Notes under the pieces: generated by a model | Seen by the model: only the letters and a program-made list of their open reading frames with translations | Databases searched by the model: none | Told to the model about the DNA's origin: nothing | NCBI GenBank assembly: GCA_930367215.1 | Contig: OV884056.1 | Coordinates: 278,052,067 to 278,116,066, forward strand | Source of the DNA: Pollenia angustigena | Taxonomy: Eukaryota > Arthropoda > Insecta > Diptera > Polleniidae | DNA length: 64,000 bases | Direction: 5' to 3' | Shown here: one piece after another, positions 10,993 through 21,742 of the stretch | Layout of the letters: the number at the start of each line of letters is the position of its first letter | Numbering within the stretch: position 1 is the first letter of the stretch | Translations under genes and position numbers: made by a program

Positions 10993-11809
10993 TGTAGGAT
11001 CTTTCAAATAAGATTTGCTGACATGAAAAAAACGCTTGAAGCTCTTACTTAGGTAGTTCATTTGTACGGTTGAGCATTTCACGAGTTGTAAAATAATTCC
11101 TGCATGAAACTCATGCGCATATTGACATTTCAAATGCCTAATATAAGCGAAGCGTCTTTCTCTGTGTTGTATAATTATCTCACAGAGGAATCAGCTTGTG
11201 CAACAGTTTCTCCCGTGCGAGGAATCTTTTACGATTTAAAAATGAACTCTTCGACGATGAAAAACGCTCTTCATGAGATTCCTAGTAGACTCTTACACAA
11301 TTAAAAATGCTGGCTGGGATAATACCAACTCCACTATTGTGATGAGGGTATAAATATAACTCTTTTTCTATTGAGTTCTTAAAACTATGTAGGCTTAAAA
11401 CTTTTACTCGTGAATACAATGAAATCTTATCAGAAAAAGATATCATGAGCAATCAGTCTGCTTCATCTGCACTTTTTTTTTAAATAAAAAAGCAAAACTT
11501 CTTGCAAATAAGGTTTTCTAAACACACATATTTAAATTATTGCATTCCACAAAACACGATTTAAAATTAAAAACAAAATGAAATATGACAGCCAATATTT
11601 TTGACACACAGCTTATTTGTTTGTTGTATAATTTTGACACAACGTTAAAGTAATTTACAGTGTTGTATCCATTTTCAAAATAAGACCACCTTGTATGAAT
11701 TCGCCTTGAGCAAAACTATATTGATTAAAATAAATACAACAAAAAACAACAAGCAAGGAATTTTGTATTGCAAATTACAATTTCAAAATAATTCAACAGG
11801 GAGCCAGGT

Positions 11810-12400
11810 GTTTATATATAATTATGTATCATATAGTCCGAAGTTATTTGCTATTAAAATTCAGCCTAATCGGTCCCCAAATGGCTGAGATATGAGCAAA
11901 AAACCTCGCCTGCCTCTAATTTTACTCTTTAAATCCTTGTTGTTGTTTTTTAAGTATATCTGGAAAACGGCAAGAACCAAAGCTTCCAAATTTGAAGAAA
12001 GCATTTTGGTTATCAATACACAACATCCAAAAAAAGGTGGGCGAGAAGTGGGCGTGGATCAAAATAAATTTATTTATATATAAAGAAATAAAATTATTTA
12101 TATATAAAGAACGGTAAGAGAAAAATTGTTAAATTTTTTTTACATATAGCTGGGTTATTAATACACAATCTCTCTAACAATATAGACGGGAGTGGAGAAG
12201 AAGGCGTGGCATCATCCGAACAAAAACAGTATAGACTTCTGTATATCAAGAGAACAGAAATAGCCAAAGTTTGCGAATTAGGTAAAGCATCTTGGTGCTC
12301 AATACAAAACCCCTGAAAAGATTTTGGCGAGATTTGAGAAGTCGGCGTGGCACAAGATAGATTTATTTACATTTTAGACACGATATTTATCCCTCTGTAA
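11810..12400 (+). repeat. mini-me-like internal repeat units
   Basis: Two imperfect copies of a block beginning with ggaaaacggcaagaaccaaa or equivalent, and containing ggtgggcgagaagtgggcgt, occur at about 11960 and 12110-12320. The preceding text (tattaaaattcagcctaatc) equals the part after the core at 14100-14160. Frames through it are accidental. Confidence 0.55.
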
Positions 12401-12406
12401 CATATA

Positions 12407-12496
12407 GTATACTACAGGCAACATACTGGTCATCTCTCAATAATTTCCATAGTAATAGTTATTGTAAACTATCAAATGATTTAACCTGTAGTATAC
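12407..12496. mobile_element. 90-bp hairpin MITE
   Basis: GTATACTACAGG at 12407 is inverted at the right end (CCTGTAGTATAC, ending 12496). Non-coding. Confidence 0.65.
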
Positions 12497-12535
12497 ATAC
12501 ACTCTGTTCTTTACCTCAAGTGCAAAAAAGCATAA

Positions 12536-12964
12536 CCCAGTAAACAAATTTAGGTTTTTTGAAGCTCTTAAGTGAAAAAGCGCACAATCGAGCGCATCAA
12601 TAAGAGAGATCTTTTACAGCAGCAAATGATAAAGAATGAAATAACCAAAAAAGTTGCTATATTAGTGCTGACAACGAAGAAGGTTTTAAAGCGAAAAAAA
12701 AAAATTAAATGAATGAAAAAATTAATTTAAACCAGTAAAAGCAAAACATTAATGAATATGTTAATATAGTTAGCCCTTAAAAAAGCACTTTAGGAGTGCT
12801 TTATTTGCATGTTAAAAGAAGCGCTTATTGTCAGGAGAAAATAGTCCTCCAAACCGGCAACAGCCCCTACAAAAATCAGGCATCCCATCAGCAGGTTTGA
12901 AGCGATTTGAGTTATGAATTCATACAAAAAACCTGCTCCTTTTGGAGCACCTTTATTTGCTGGG
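12536..12964. mobile_element. CCCAG-type TIR element, 2-bp flank AA
   Basis: The left end CCCAGTAAACAAATTTAGGT pairs with the right end ACCTTTATTTGCTGGG; AA lies immediately outside both. 429 bp, non-coding, with aagcgcttattg/aaagcgcac-type internal repeats. Confidence 0.65.
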
Positions 12965-13877
12965 AAGCTGGTTGTTTCTTATTGTTATAAATATTGCGAA
13001 CCCATTATAATTTTAAAAATTTTAAAAAGTCAAAATGTGTTATAATAAATAATTCACAAAAAAAATATTTTTATAATCGCTGCTTCATTTTTTTGTGAGC
13101 ATCTGTAAGGTTAGTGTCTAGATATGAATCTTACTCTAGTACTTTTAATATTTTTTTGACTTATTTGCGTAAAACACGAAATTTAGTGTTTGTGTCTTGT
13201 GGACTACATTGAGCGAAAAGGGAATCTATTTTGTACAGCCTCCAACAAATTTATTATAGTGCTATTTTATATTTTTTGATTAAGAATATCTATTTAGACC
13301 TAACAATGTCTAACTTTTGGTTGATTTATACGATCGAATGCAAATAAATCAAGGACTATTATGTTATCGTAAAACGTTCGCATAGAAGTAAGCGAGTCTC
13401 TATGTAGGATGAGAAGTTGACCCACCCTTACACTTTTATAAGGTCAAATCCAAGCAAAAACGAATAGAAAACCTCAGCAACACTTGCCTTCGCACGTAGT
13501 CCGCCAGAATCAAGTCGATCACTGGCCTCAATCGGCGAAAAGAATTCGACACTACTATCCAAAATATGTAAACTATTTATACTGTGTGAGATATGCATCG
13601 TAGATTTATGTTACTCGAAAACAAAAAAAAAGTATTTCTAGAGTTTTCACTCGCCTTATCTGATCTAATTAACATAAATATGAAATTCTTTTAATTTTTA
13701 CGTGAAGCTTTTTCAAAATTTTTTTTATTTTTTCGTTCCGTTGTTGCTCGTTGTTGCCTGTAGGGCACGCTCCGTTTTTAAGAAATTACTCCTTTGAAAA
13801 AAAAAAAAATGTTTAAATTTTGATATGTATTTTTTTTTTAATGGTAACCACTATGTGAATTAATTGAAAATTTTAAT
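12965..13877. other. unassigned AT-rich DNA
   Basis: No reliable coding frame or terminal repeats. A slightly GC-richer stretch lies at 13400-13560. Confidence 0.5.
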
Positions 13878-14671
13878 ACCCTTCACCACAGGTGGAAAAT
13901 GGTATATATAAGTTTGTCATTCCGTTTGTAATTTCTACAATATTGATTTTAGACCCTATAAAGTATATATATTCTGGGTCCTTACGAGGAGAGAAGCTGA
14001 TTTAACGATATCCGTCCGTCTTACGTTTGATATGTGTTTTCCGGAGACTCCAGATATGATAGCGGCTAGGTTGTTTTACATTTATATCACATATAGTCAA
14101 CCATTTCTTGCTATTGAAATTCAGCCAGATCGGTCTAACAATGGATGAGATATGACCAAAAAACCACGACTGCCTCTAATTTTTCCAAAAAATCCCTTGT
14201 GGTTGTTGTATTTTTATTACTTTTTTCTGTATATTGGAGAACGGCAAGAGCCAAAGTTTTCAAATTAGGTACAAACATTTAGGTTATAAATATGTGGTAC
14301 CTCCCATACAAAAAGTATTCAAAATTGTATAAAAACCTGAATTTTTTTACTGTAATATGACCTATGGTTACGCCTTGTATATCAAAAGATCGGAAAAAAG
14401 ATTTTTAATAGAAAATATTTTCTGAAAAACTCGGGATAATCGGTTCAGATACGAAAAAGTTATGACCAAAATATTAATTTTTTTGTTTGAAAAATACTTA
14501 TTTTCGGGAACCATAGATCTTCCCGAGTCCAAGTTTTATAGCCAAAATAACTGGCATTTTCATTAACACGTTGGTATATAAATCTGTCAAATCGGTTAAG
14601 AAATAGCAGAGTTATGACCAAAATACTGAAATCCCAAAAATTACTCTTTTTTATAATTAAGTTTGCTTTTT
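13878..14671 (+). repeat. mini-me-like repeat, 3' end missing
   Basis: Begins with the 5' block tacccttcaccacaggtgga, then ttgtcattccgtttgtaatt, the diagnostic core (accctataaagtatatatat then tctgggtcctt) and a short GTCCGTC tract at 14010, followed by long internal sequence with agaacggcaagagccaaag. The core between a TA tract and GTCY repeats is the signature of mini-me elements. Confidence 0.7.
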
Positions 14672-14912
14672 ATACCCTTCACCGAAGATCCTACACCCTA
14701 TAAAGTATATATAATCTGGGTCCTTATGAAAAGCGAAGTTCAAATCCGGTTGTCGTGTCTTTTTAAATTTCATTTATAATGAAGTTTTAAGTATTGTAAA
14801 TATGTATTTATGTATATGTAAAAATTATTTAGTTGCTCTGTATTCTGCTCGCACAATGGTGAAGGGTGTATAAGATTCGGCACAGCCGAATATAGCACTC
14901 TTACTTGTTAAT
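14672..14912 (+). mobile_element. mini-me-like repeat, short copy with both ends
   Basis: About 240 bp: 5' tacccttcaccgaag, core accctataaagtatatata, 3' block ggtgaagggtgtata, hairpin ATTCGGCACAGCCGAAT and tail agcactcttacttgtt. The 5' and 3' TACCCTTCACC blocks are inverted. Confidence 0.75.
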
Positions 14913-14929
14913 TTTAAGATGTTGAATTA

Positions 14930-15018
14930 TAGAGGGTTATATAACTTTCTGTTTATTCCGCATCATGGTGTAGGGTAAGTAAGATTCGGCATAACCGAAG
15001 ATATCACTCTTACTTGTT
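14930..15018 (+). repeat. mini-me-like 3' end fragment
   Basis: tggtgtagggtaagtaagat, hairpin ttcggcataaccgaa and cactcttacttgtt repeat the 3' terminus of the preceding copy. Confidence 0.7.
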
Positions 15019-15724
15019 TTTATATAAAAATATGTCTGTGTATAAATAAAAAGAATTTATCTTGTTACTTGTTTTTCATTCTTGTTAGCTCACACTTTTT
15101 TCGTTTCATCTTCATTTACTTTAATTTAACATAAACACAACAGAGGCAAAAAAAAATATAATTTTTTTATGTGTTTGTATGTACATACATATGTTCGTAT
15201 AAATTTATCTTGTGTAAGTATGTTGGCAAACAATGTTTTTTTTTGTCTGTATTTATGTATGTGTTTTTACTAAAAGCCTATTTATATGTTTTATACCTTT
15301 TAATAATTCACAACTTATTTTCCTTTTCTCCCTTGTATTTAATTTTTTTCTTTCTGATATGTGTAATAACAAGAGTTCCTTTCCCCAGAACGTGTTACGC
15401 TAGCCGGGAAGGTGTGAAGAAATTTTAATATCCCAGGATTTTGGGATAACCCGCTCAAAATTATAATAAATTAGTTATTGTTTTCAATACAAAATTAACG
15501 TAACTAACCAGTATGCAACAAAGGTAAAATTTTTTATTAAAAAAAAAGTTTATTAAAATTGAGTTTTATATTCCGAGGAGACGGCAACTTTTAAAATGTC
15601 TACGATGTCATGGCTTTGTGCTGGTGAGTCCAGAAATGACCATAGTCTCTTATAAACTCTGCAATCGCTTAAAGGCGAAAACAAATCATGAAGTAAATGT
15701 AGATATCTACAACCAGAGAAAAAA
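15019..15724. other. unassigned AT-rich DNA
   Basis: No feature beyond homopolymer tracts and a short palindrome around 15430 (tatccc..gggata). Confidence 0.5.
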
Positions 15725-16180
15725 TATGTTTAAATATGATCATCTCAGACAAAACTATTTTTAAAGAAAATTTTAATCATATTATGTTGAATTTAACTAT
15801 ACTATTGTCACCCACAAACATATTATGGTTATATAAGTCCTCCACCACGAAGCCACTACCATATTATAGTTGCCTCGATCATGTTATGGTTATTAATAAC
15901 TTAAATTGGTTTAACACTTATAATAACATTTTTGGTTTTCAACCATAGCATGTTGGTCTTGGAACAGAGAAACATAACTCTGTTAATTTAAAAACAAATT
16001 GTTGTCAAATTTAGCCATAACAGGTTAAGGGGAAACCATAATATGGTTTTGGCTTCTTAATGGAGGATTAATTAACCATAATATGGTTGTCGTTGACAAC
16101 AATATGGCAAATTAATCATTATATGTGTAAAATCTTCTTTGAAAATAGTCTTGTTGGAGGTAACCATATTCAAACATGTT
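15725..16180. repeat. cluster of CATAATATGG-type palindromes
   Basis: About ten copies of (A)ACCATAATATGGTT or halves of it occur in both orientations in 450 bp (near 15823, 15860, 15888, 15941, 16014, 16031, 16072, 16101 and 16160). The best copies are at 16031 and 16072. I see no outer TIR, so this could be a MITE interior or a cluster of binding sites. Confidence 0.7.
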
Positions 16181-16267
16181 TTTCCTCGGCGTGCAGATAC
16201 CTTCATACATTTTTTTTGTTTTGTTTTGTTATGCGGGTCCATTATTGCCCATGGCTAATAGTACGTT

Positions 16268-16345
16268 CTAGAAAATTTGTTTGTGTACGATTTAGTGTAG
16301 GCTATAAAATATTCGGCCTATACCGACTATAGTTTCTCACTTGTT
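16268..16345 (+). repeat. mini-me-like 3' end fragment
   Basis: gtgtaggctataaaatattc, hairpin cggcctataccg and actatagtttctcacttgtt parallel the terminus of the 4079 copy in the opposite orientation. Confidence 0.6.
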
Positions 16346-16463
16346 TTGTATGGCGGAGCAGAGCGTAAAAGTATGAAAATTGCTTAGGAAATAGTTTTGA
16401 CAGCTTAAATAACCATAAAATTATTTAAATATTAACCTTTTTCAATACTTTTAATAGACTTAA

Positions 16464-16849
16464 GGCAGAATTAGCCTTTACTTTCTGTTCTGTTCCGAAC
16501 CAGCTAATTTGGTTTTGTTATTAAAAAACCTATGAAATTGATAAGTTTTTCTGTTCTGTTGCGGTTCAGCTTGTTAAAATCAAAAACTTTTTAAGTAATT
16601 GTAAGTGACAGCAAAATAAATAATAAAAACTACATATTTATATTGAAATAAACTGTTTTTTGATTTTTAAAAATTTATAAAATTTAATTTTTTAAAATTT
16701 ATGTGCATTAAAGTTATTGAAATAAAACAATGGAAGGTGCAAAACTAATAAATTTGTCATAAAAGGCTGATAAGTTACTACAGAAAAAGTAACTAATACA
16801 ATTTCGTAACAGAACAGAACAGAAACAGAAAGTAAAGACTTACTGAGCC
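16464..16849. mobile_element. MITE with TTAA target duplication
   Basis: Left GGCAGAATTAGCCTTTACTT and right AAGTAAAGACTTACTGAGCC are imperfect inverted repeats with CTTTCTGTTCTGTTC-type subterminal repeats; TTAA flanks both sides (16460-16463, 16850-16853). 386 bp, non-coding. TTAA specificity suggests piggyBac or Kolobok mobilisation. Confidence 0.75.
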
Positions 16850-17025
16850 TTAATGCCCAATTTTCAGGATAGTATTTAAATCAAGTTAATTTTCATAACA
16901 AACTTAAATCGTATTTAAAACAGATGGGTTTTTTGAGTTTTATTTGAAAAGTCTTATTTAAATAAGATAAAAGTATGGTAGCACTACTAAATACAAAAAA
17001 AAATATAAAAAAGTGTATTTATTTA

Positions 17026-17104
17026 CAAGGTGGTCTGAAAAAACAGCTGGCTGTTAATGCTTTGCATGTTGTTGTTGTATTCTTGTAATACTGAGGCCAC
17101 CTTG
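17026..17104. mobile_element. 79-bp TIR element
   Basis: CAAGGTGG..CCACCTTG ends; the left half (acaaggtggtct) is shared with the termini of the 9119-11709 element, so it may be a minimal or deleted copy. Confidence 0.5.
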
Positions 17105-17811
17105 CTAAAATATTACAATGAAAACTTAAGTTGAAATTACGTGTACCACATCGGTGACTTAAGTTTCACTTAAGTTTTTAGTGAAGAAGAGAATTTTGTA
17201 TTTAAAACGATTTTAAAAATTAATGTGTTTTAATATCAATCCTGAAAATCATCTGAGACATTTAATTCTAAATTTATATTTTTCAACATGTAAGTTCTAT
17301 GTTTAATAATTGCAAGTTTTAAATTTTCTTTGCTGTTTTCAAAACACAAGTGATTGAATTTGTAGTAAAATTTATATGAAAACCACCCAAAAAACCCAAT
17401 TGGACAGAGTTCAAAGAATTACCTAAGTTATGGCACATTAAAAGCAGCAATAGGCTTAAGTAAGTCTTAAGAATCCTATGAAAAATTTATAAAAATGTTA
17501 AGGAAAGAATTTAAAAGGCAAAAAATTTTTTTTTTTAATTGCACGTGTTGTCTTCTTCTTCACTTTTCAATTTAAAATAAAAAATTGCACAGATTACTTG
17601 TATAGTATATGGCCAAATCCCGGAAACAGTCCACCAACCAAAAATGTTTCAAATTAATTTTTGTTAATGGAATAGATGTAAAATATCATTTTTATATTAA
17701 AAAATATGTATTTCGATGATCATTAATACAAAATTTTTTCATCAAATCCTACCCCACCGCTGATTTCTTAATGTTATACATGAATTTTACATTTTTTTAG
17801 GTGCTTTATGT

Positions 17812-18805
17812 CCCAGCAAAAACTTACATTGCAAAGTAATGAGTTAAAAAGCTAATATAACGACTCCTCACTACTTATACATTGGCATTTTAACTCATTA
17901 TTTTAACACGGTGATGTCATTGGAGGCAAGTACTTACCACCCTCGCTTACAAATAGGGAGTTAAATAAGTCATTACCACATTCGCTTACAAATAGGGAGT
18001 TAAATAAGTCATTACCACATTCGCTTACAAATAGGGACTTAAATAAGTTATTACTCCGATGTCACCAAAATTACAACTAACATGTCATGACTTTAAAAAA
18101 AAATTTTTTTTATTATTTTTTTTCTATTTTTTCTTATTTTATTTTACTTTGTTTTATTTTTTATTTTTTTTTTCTGTCTCTGGCGGGATTCGATCGCGCA
18201 ACCTCGGTGCTGATAGACAAGCTCACTACCAGCTAGTCTACCGGGGCAGTGTAGTTTTTGTATAAAAAAACGATGTTTTTTACTCAATTAAGAGCGTAAA
18301 TATGAGATTAAATTATTGGAGGCAACTACTTACCACCCTCGCTTACAAATAGGGAGTTAAATAAGTCATTACCACATTCGCTTACAAATAGGGAGTTAAA
18401 TAACGCATTACCACATTCGCTTACAAATAGGGACTTAAATAACTTATTACTCCGATGTCACCAAAATTACAACTAACATGTCATGACTATAAAATTTCAG
18501 TACAGCATAATTTTTCATATTCAAATTTATTACAAATTGTTTTTTATTTATAATAAAAAGAAAAACAAATTGTAAGAACATATATTTTAAATCAATTTGT
18601 ATTAGATTTGAAAAAACTTCAACTTTAGATGCATTTTATTACGAATGAATTATAAATTTCGTTAATCAACTCATACACAAGTACTTAGGTATAGACTATA
18701 TGTCAGCCATTACCAAACTACTTCTATATAATGCAGATGGTATGAAGTAGTCATTGAAAAGTAAGTTGTTCAGTAATGGCAAGTCATTACCAAGTTTTTG
18801 CTGGG
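17812..18805. mobile_element. CCCAG-type TIR element, 2-bp duplication GT
   Basis: CCCAGCAAAAACTTACAT and CCAAGTTTTTGCTGGG are inverted ends flanked by GT on both sides. Comparison with the uninterrupted X copy around 62485-62500 gives the empty site directly. Inside, ~40-bp units (cattcgcttacaaataggga) are repeated three times on each side of a SINE, and GTAATGAGT/ACTCATTAC-like motifs recur under both ends. Confidence 0.85.
18093..18252 (-). mobile_element. tRNA-derived SINE
   Basis: On the minus strand: actgccccggtagactagct (A-box region), GGTTGCGCGATCGAATCCC (B-box region), then ccagagac and an A-rich tail. The tRNA-like head matches 24243-24386. It lies between two copies of the ~160-bp tandem-repeat block of the host element. 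Confidence 0.75.
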
Positions 18806-18861
18806 GTGCTTAAAATAGCACTTACAGCATAGCAGACTCATCAAAATATAAATTTCGTTCT

Positions 18862-18972
18862 GGCCTAAGCAACCAGTGAAATGCGCATAGTAATAGCTTA
18901 TCCCTTCAACAAAAATTTCAGTTTATCAATAGTATGAAATGGGAATTTAGCACATTTAAACAAAATCTTGTA
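18862..18972 (+). repeat. fragment of dispersed family Z
   Basis: ctggcctaagcaaccagtga, aatgcgcat and gggaatttagcac match 37095-37185 and, inverted, 47655-47770. Element X copy 2 lacks it, so it is an insertion into X. Confidence 0.65.
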
Positions 18973-19352
18973 AACATTGATATTCATTAATAATCACAAA
19001 ATTAGTTTAAAAAATGCAATTCTTAAAACTATAATTTGTTTTGTTGAAATAAATAAAATTTGGTTTATTATATACTACTGGAAAAACTGTAGCGTGCGTT
19101 GTGAGACGTGCGACACGAAGGGTTCACGGCTTTTGCCAAAAAAAAAAAAACACATTCTTTGGCTGCGAATAAGTGATTTTAGAATTCTTTTATATTCATC
19201 TTTCTTTTAGGAATGAGGTTTTGTAAACCTTATGATGTACAATTCGCTAAAAATTAGGAAAACACACTTCAACTTTTAAAGTTACTTTCATTTTTTTGGA
19301 GCATGCGTCACAAAACTTTGTCATCAATTATTTCGCAACAAATAACTGCTAA

Positions 19353-19514
19353 AGGCCGTAACACACTATCCCACAAAGTCTTACGTATTTTATGAAAATG
19401 CAACTCTGTCATGATAAGTTGTTATTGGTTTTTGAAAATTTATAAACAATAATTAGATCAGGGAAGCATTTTCATAAAATACGAACGACTTTGTGGGATA
19501 GTGTGTAACGGCCT
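19353..19514. mobile_element. MITE, 3-bp TAA duplication (PIF/Harbinger-like)
   Basis: 162 bp with about 50-bp near-perfect inverted ends (AGGCCGTAACACACTATCCC / GGGATAGTGTGTAACGGCCT). TAA flanks both sides (19350-19352, 19515-19517) and the uninterrupted X copy reads tgctaagaaatt at this site. Confidence 0.88.
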
Positions 19515-19575
19515 TAAGAAGTTATAATTTATGCCATTCCTAAATACATATTAATGTCCCTAAACTATATATCTA

Positions 19576-20178
19576 TCTATATATATAAAACAGGATGTGT
19601 GTATGTATGTATGTATGTATGTATGTATGTATGTATGTATGTATGTATGTATGTATGTATGTATGTATATATGTATGTATGTATGTATGTAACGTATGGA
19701 CTCCAAAACGGCTGGGCCGATTTCGATGGTCCAACTTAGAGTTATTCGAAAAGAAGATTTTGCCCCGCTCACTTTTACGCCCACTTTTTCGATTTACCTA
19801 AAATCAAAAAACGGCTCCATCGATTTGACTAATTTTTCTTCTAAATGTTCCTATTAATCCATTTTACGTTTTCATCGAAAGAAAAATATACCAAGCCTAC
19901 TTTTACGCCCAATTTTTCTTTTAAGCGCATAACTTGAGAACGGCTTGACCGATTTGGACGATTTTTTCTTTAAAATCATCGCCATGGTCCAACTTAGGTT
20001 TTTACGGAAAGAAAATTTTGCCCCGCCCACTTTTTTCGATTTACCTAAAACCAGAAAACGGCTCAATCGATTTGACTAATTTTTCTTTTAAATGTTCGTA
20101 TCTTTTGAACGGATTTTAAAAATCGAACGCAAACATTTTTCCTAATTTGGACAGGACAACGTCTGTCGGGTCAGCTAG
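19576..20178 (+). mobile_element. complete non-autonomous Helitron
   Basis: Starts TCTATATATATAAAACAGGA after an A and ends GTCGGGTCAGCTAG before a T, as Helitrons do. A stem GACAacgtcTGTC lies just upstream of the 3' end. It includes a short TATG microsatellite and about 130-bp units with alternating markers (cccgcccacttt, ctacttttacgccc). No Rep/helicase. Confidence 0.92.
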
Positions 20179-20280
20179 TACTATATATGAGTTGAAACTA
20201 TATCTTTTGAAAGATCAAAAAATTTTTATATATCAATCAGAAAACGCGTGTAAATGTAGCGTTCGTGACGCAGGATTTTC

Positions 20281-21237
20281 CCATATGTCACAAGTTTCGT
20301 TTACGCAGTGCCAGGCTTAAGCATTGAATTTGTGTAGTGTATGACCGGCATTAGTAATTGTTTCCCCTAAGTTTTATTTAAAAAAAACTTGTCTTGAAAA
20401 CCCCGCATTTTATAGAGTTTCCCAAACGGGAATACTAGGAATTTAGCCTTAGTAATAATAATAAAATACACAAACGCAAACAAAGGGTAATATTACGTTA
20501 CTTTATGGTAACGGCATAAGTGTTTGCCACAAACACACGCCAAAAACACTCTTTGCCACATCAATTTTGTATTCATATGCAGATTAAGGTTTTTAATAAT
20601 CTATTAATCTATTAATTAAATTTTTAAATATTAATGTTGAACATACACACAAAGTACAAGGGCTCTTTGTGGTTGTTAGTGTAATTCGCTTTAAACCCAT
20701 AATTGCTTAACATTATTGGCAAAAAAAAAAAACACAATCAGGCTGATTCAGAGACCAAACACTTTTTGCTCTCGTACTTTTATTTTAATTAATTCTTATT
20801 AATTTTAAATTAATTAAACTTCTAAAATATTCAGGCTTAAGAGGATGAGTTAATATTAAACAGAAGCAAAAGCTAATGTATAATAAAGCTTTACAGGTTT
20901 TTTTGTAAGGACTAATAAAGCATTACATTTTTATTTTTTGTTAATAATGTTAATTTTTTTTAATGAATAATATTAGCATACAAGGCAAAAGTGCTGCCTG
21001 TTTTTCGATATCAAGCGGAAGTCATTCGTTAAACTTACATTTAAAATAAAAACATAATAAAAAAATTTTTTTTTGATATTTGCAAAAAAAAAAATCTTTT
21101 AAATTAACAAAAAAGATTAAGCGCCCGTTCAATAATTTTAAACGTAAACTTTCGTATAGAATTTCATATGGAAAATATGGAAAACTGAGTGTTTTTTATT
21201 GCATTTTTCTATGCTAAAGTTTAAAGAGGCACTAATA
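20281..21237. other. unassigned AT-rich DNA
   Basis: No coding or repeat structure recognised; long A/T tracts around 21050-21110. Confidence 0.5.
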
Positions 21238-21742
21238 GTATGTTCACATTTGGGTTTTTAAACGCGTTTAAGCAAAATGTTGATTTAGCTAATCAAAGCC
21301 GTTCACATTACATTTGAGATGATTAAGATGACAGATGATTAAGAAAAAACACACACACAAGCACACAAAAAAACAACAAACAAATTTAAATTTCTTTAAA
21401 GTATTAAAAATGGATAAAAACACTTTTATAAAATTATCAGAAGATTATTTTATCAATTTAATGATGAAATTGTGAAAATTTATGAATTATTTAAGGAAAA
21501 AAAAAATAAAAATATTAAGCAGACATCTTGGCCGGTTGTACACAATCGAGCGATTCTACATTATTAGGGTATGTTCAGTGGATTCTATGTGGTTTATGAA
21601 GTGATTTAGTTGTAATCATGTCGATTTGAAGTGATTAACAAATCACTTCAATGTATGGGTAATCATCTCGATTTTGAAGTGATTAGAGCTTAATCACGTT
21701 CGAACTGCTTAAACGCGTTTAAGAAGCCAAATGTGAACATAC
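21238..21742. mobile_element. MITE, TA target site, long TIRs
   Basis: GTATGTTCACATTTGGGTTT..AAACGCGTTTAAGCA is inverted at the right end (TGCTTAAACGCGTTTAAGAA..CATAC). TA flanks both ends. The centre has repeated aagtgatta/taatcatctcgat motifs. 505 bp. Confidence 0.85.

Larger units (their letters stand above)
9433..11318. mobile_element. CCCAG-type TIR element with internal insertions
   Basis: Left end CCCAGCTAGCAT and right end ATGCTGGCTGGG are inverted. The element sits inside a mini-me-like repeat whose uninterrupted form is visible at 4079, so the boundaries are supported by an empty-site comparison. The flanking dinucleotides are AC and AT. Repeated ttatttcaagagtat motifs occur inside. 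Excluding the nested hAT element it is about 0.8 kb. See 12536, 17812 and 39842. Confidence 0.65.
9119..11709. mobile_element. outer TIR element enclosing a multi-level transposon nest
   Basis: AAGGCGAATTCATACAAGGT at 9119 is perfectly inverted at about 11690-11709 (ACCTTGTATGAATTCGCCTT). Similar termini occur near 10236 and 37878, and a shorter ACAAGGTGG pair at 17026-17104. The enclosed 2.6 kb holds a split mini-me-like repeat, a CCCAG-type element, a hairpin and a hAT element, so the original element was probably well under 1 kb. The immediate flanks do not give a clean target duplication. Confidence 0.55.
17613..20280. mobile_element. DNA element X, copy 1, carrying five later insertions
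   Basis: Ends CCAAATCCCGGAAACAG and CGTGACGCAGGATTTTC match the two ends of the copy at 59582-62681. After removing inserted segments (17812-18805 with a SINE inside, about 18862-18972, 19353-19514 and 19576-20178) roughly 0.8 kb remains, colinear with copy 2. The subterminal motif TGTAGCGTgCGTcac occurs near 19090 and in similar form near both ends. Palindromic CATATG-like sequence flanks both ends. No transposase is present, so X is non-autonomous. Confidence 0.75.

Noticed and set aside
15725..16180. Serum-response CArG boxes
   Set aside because: CArG is CC(A/T)6GG; here the interior is 7 bases (CCATAATATGG) and the palindromes look repeat-derived.
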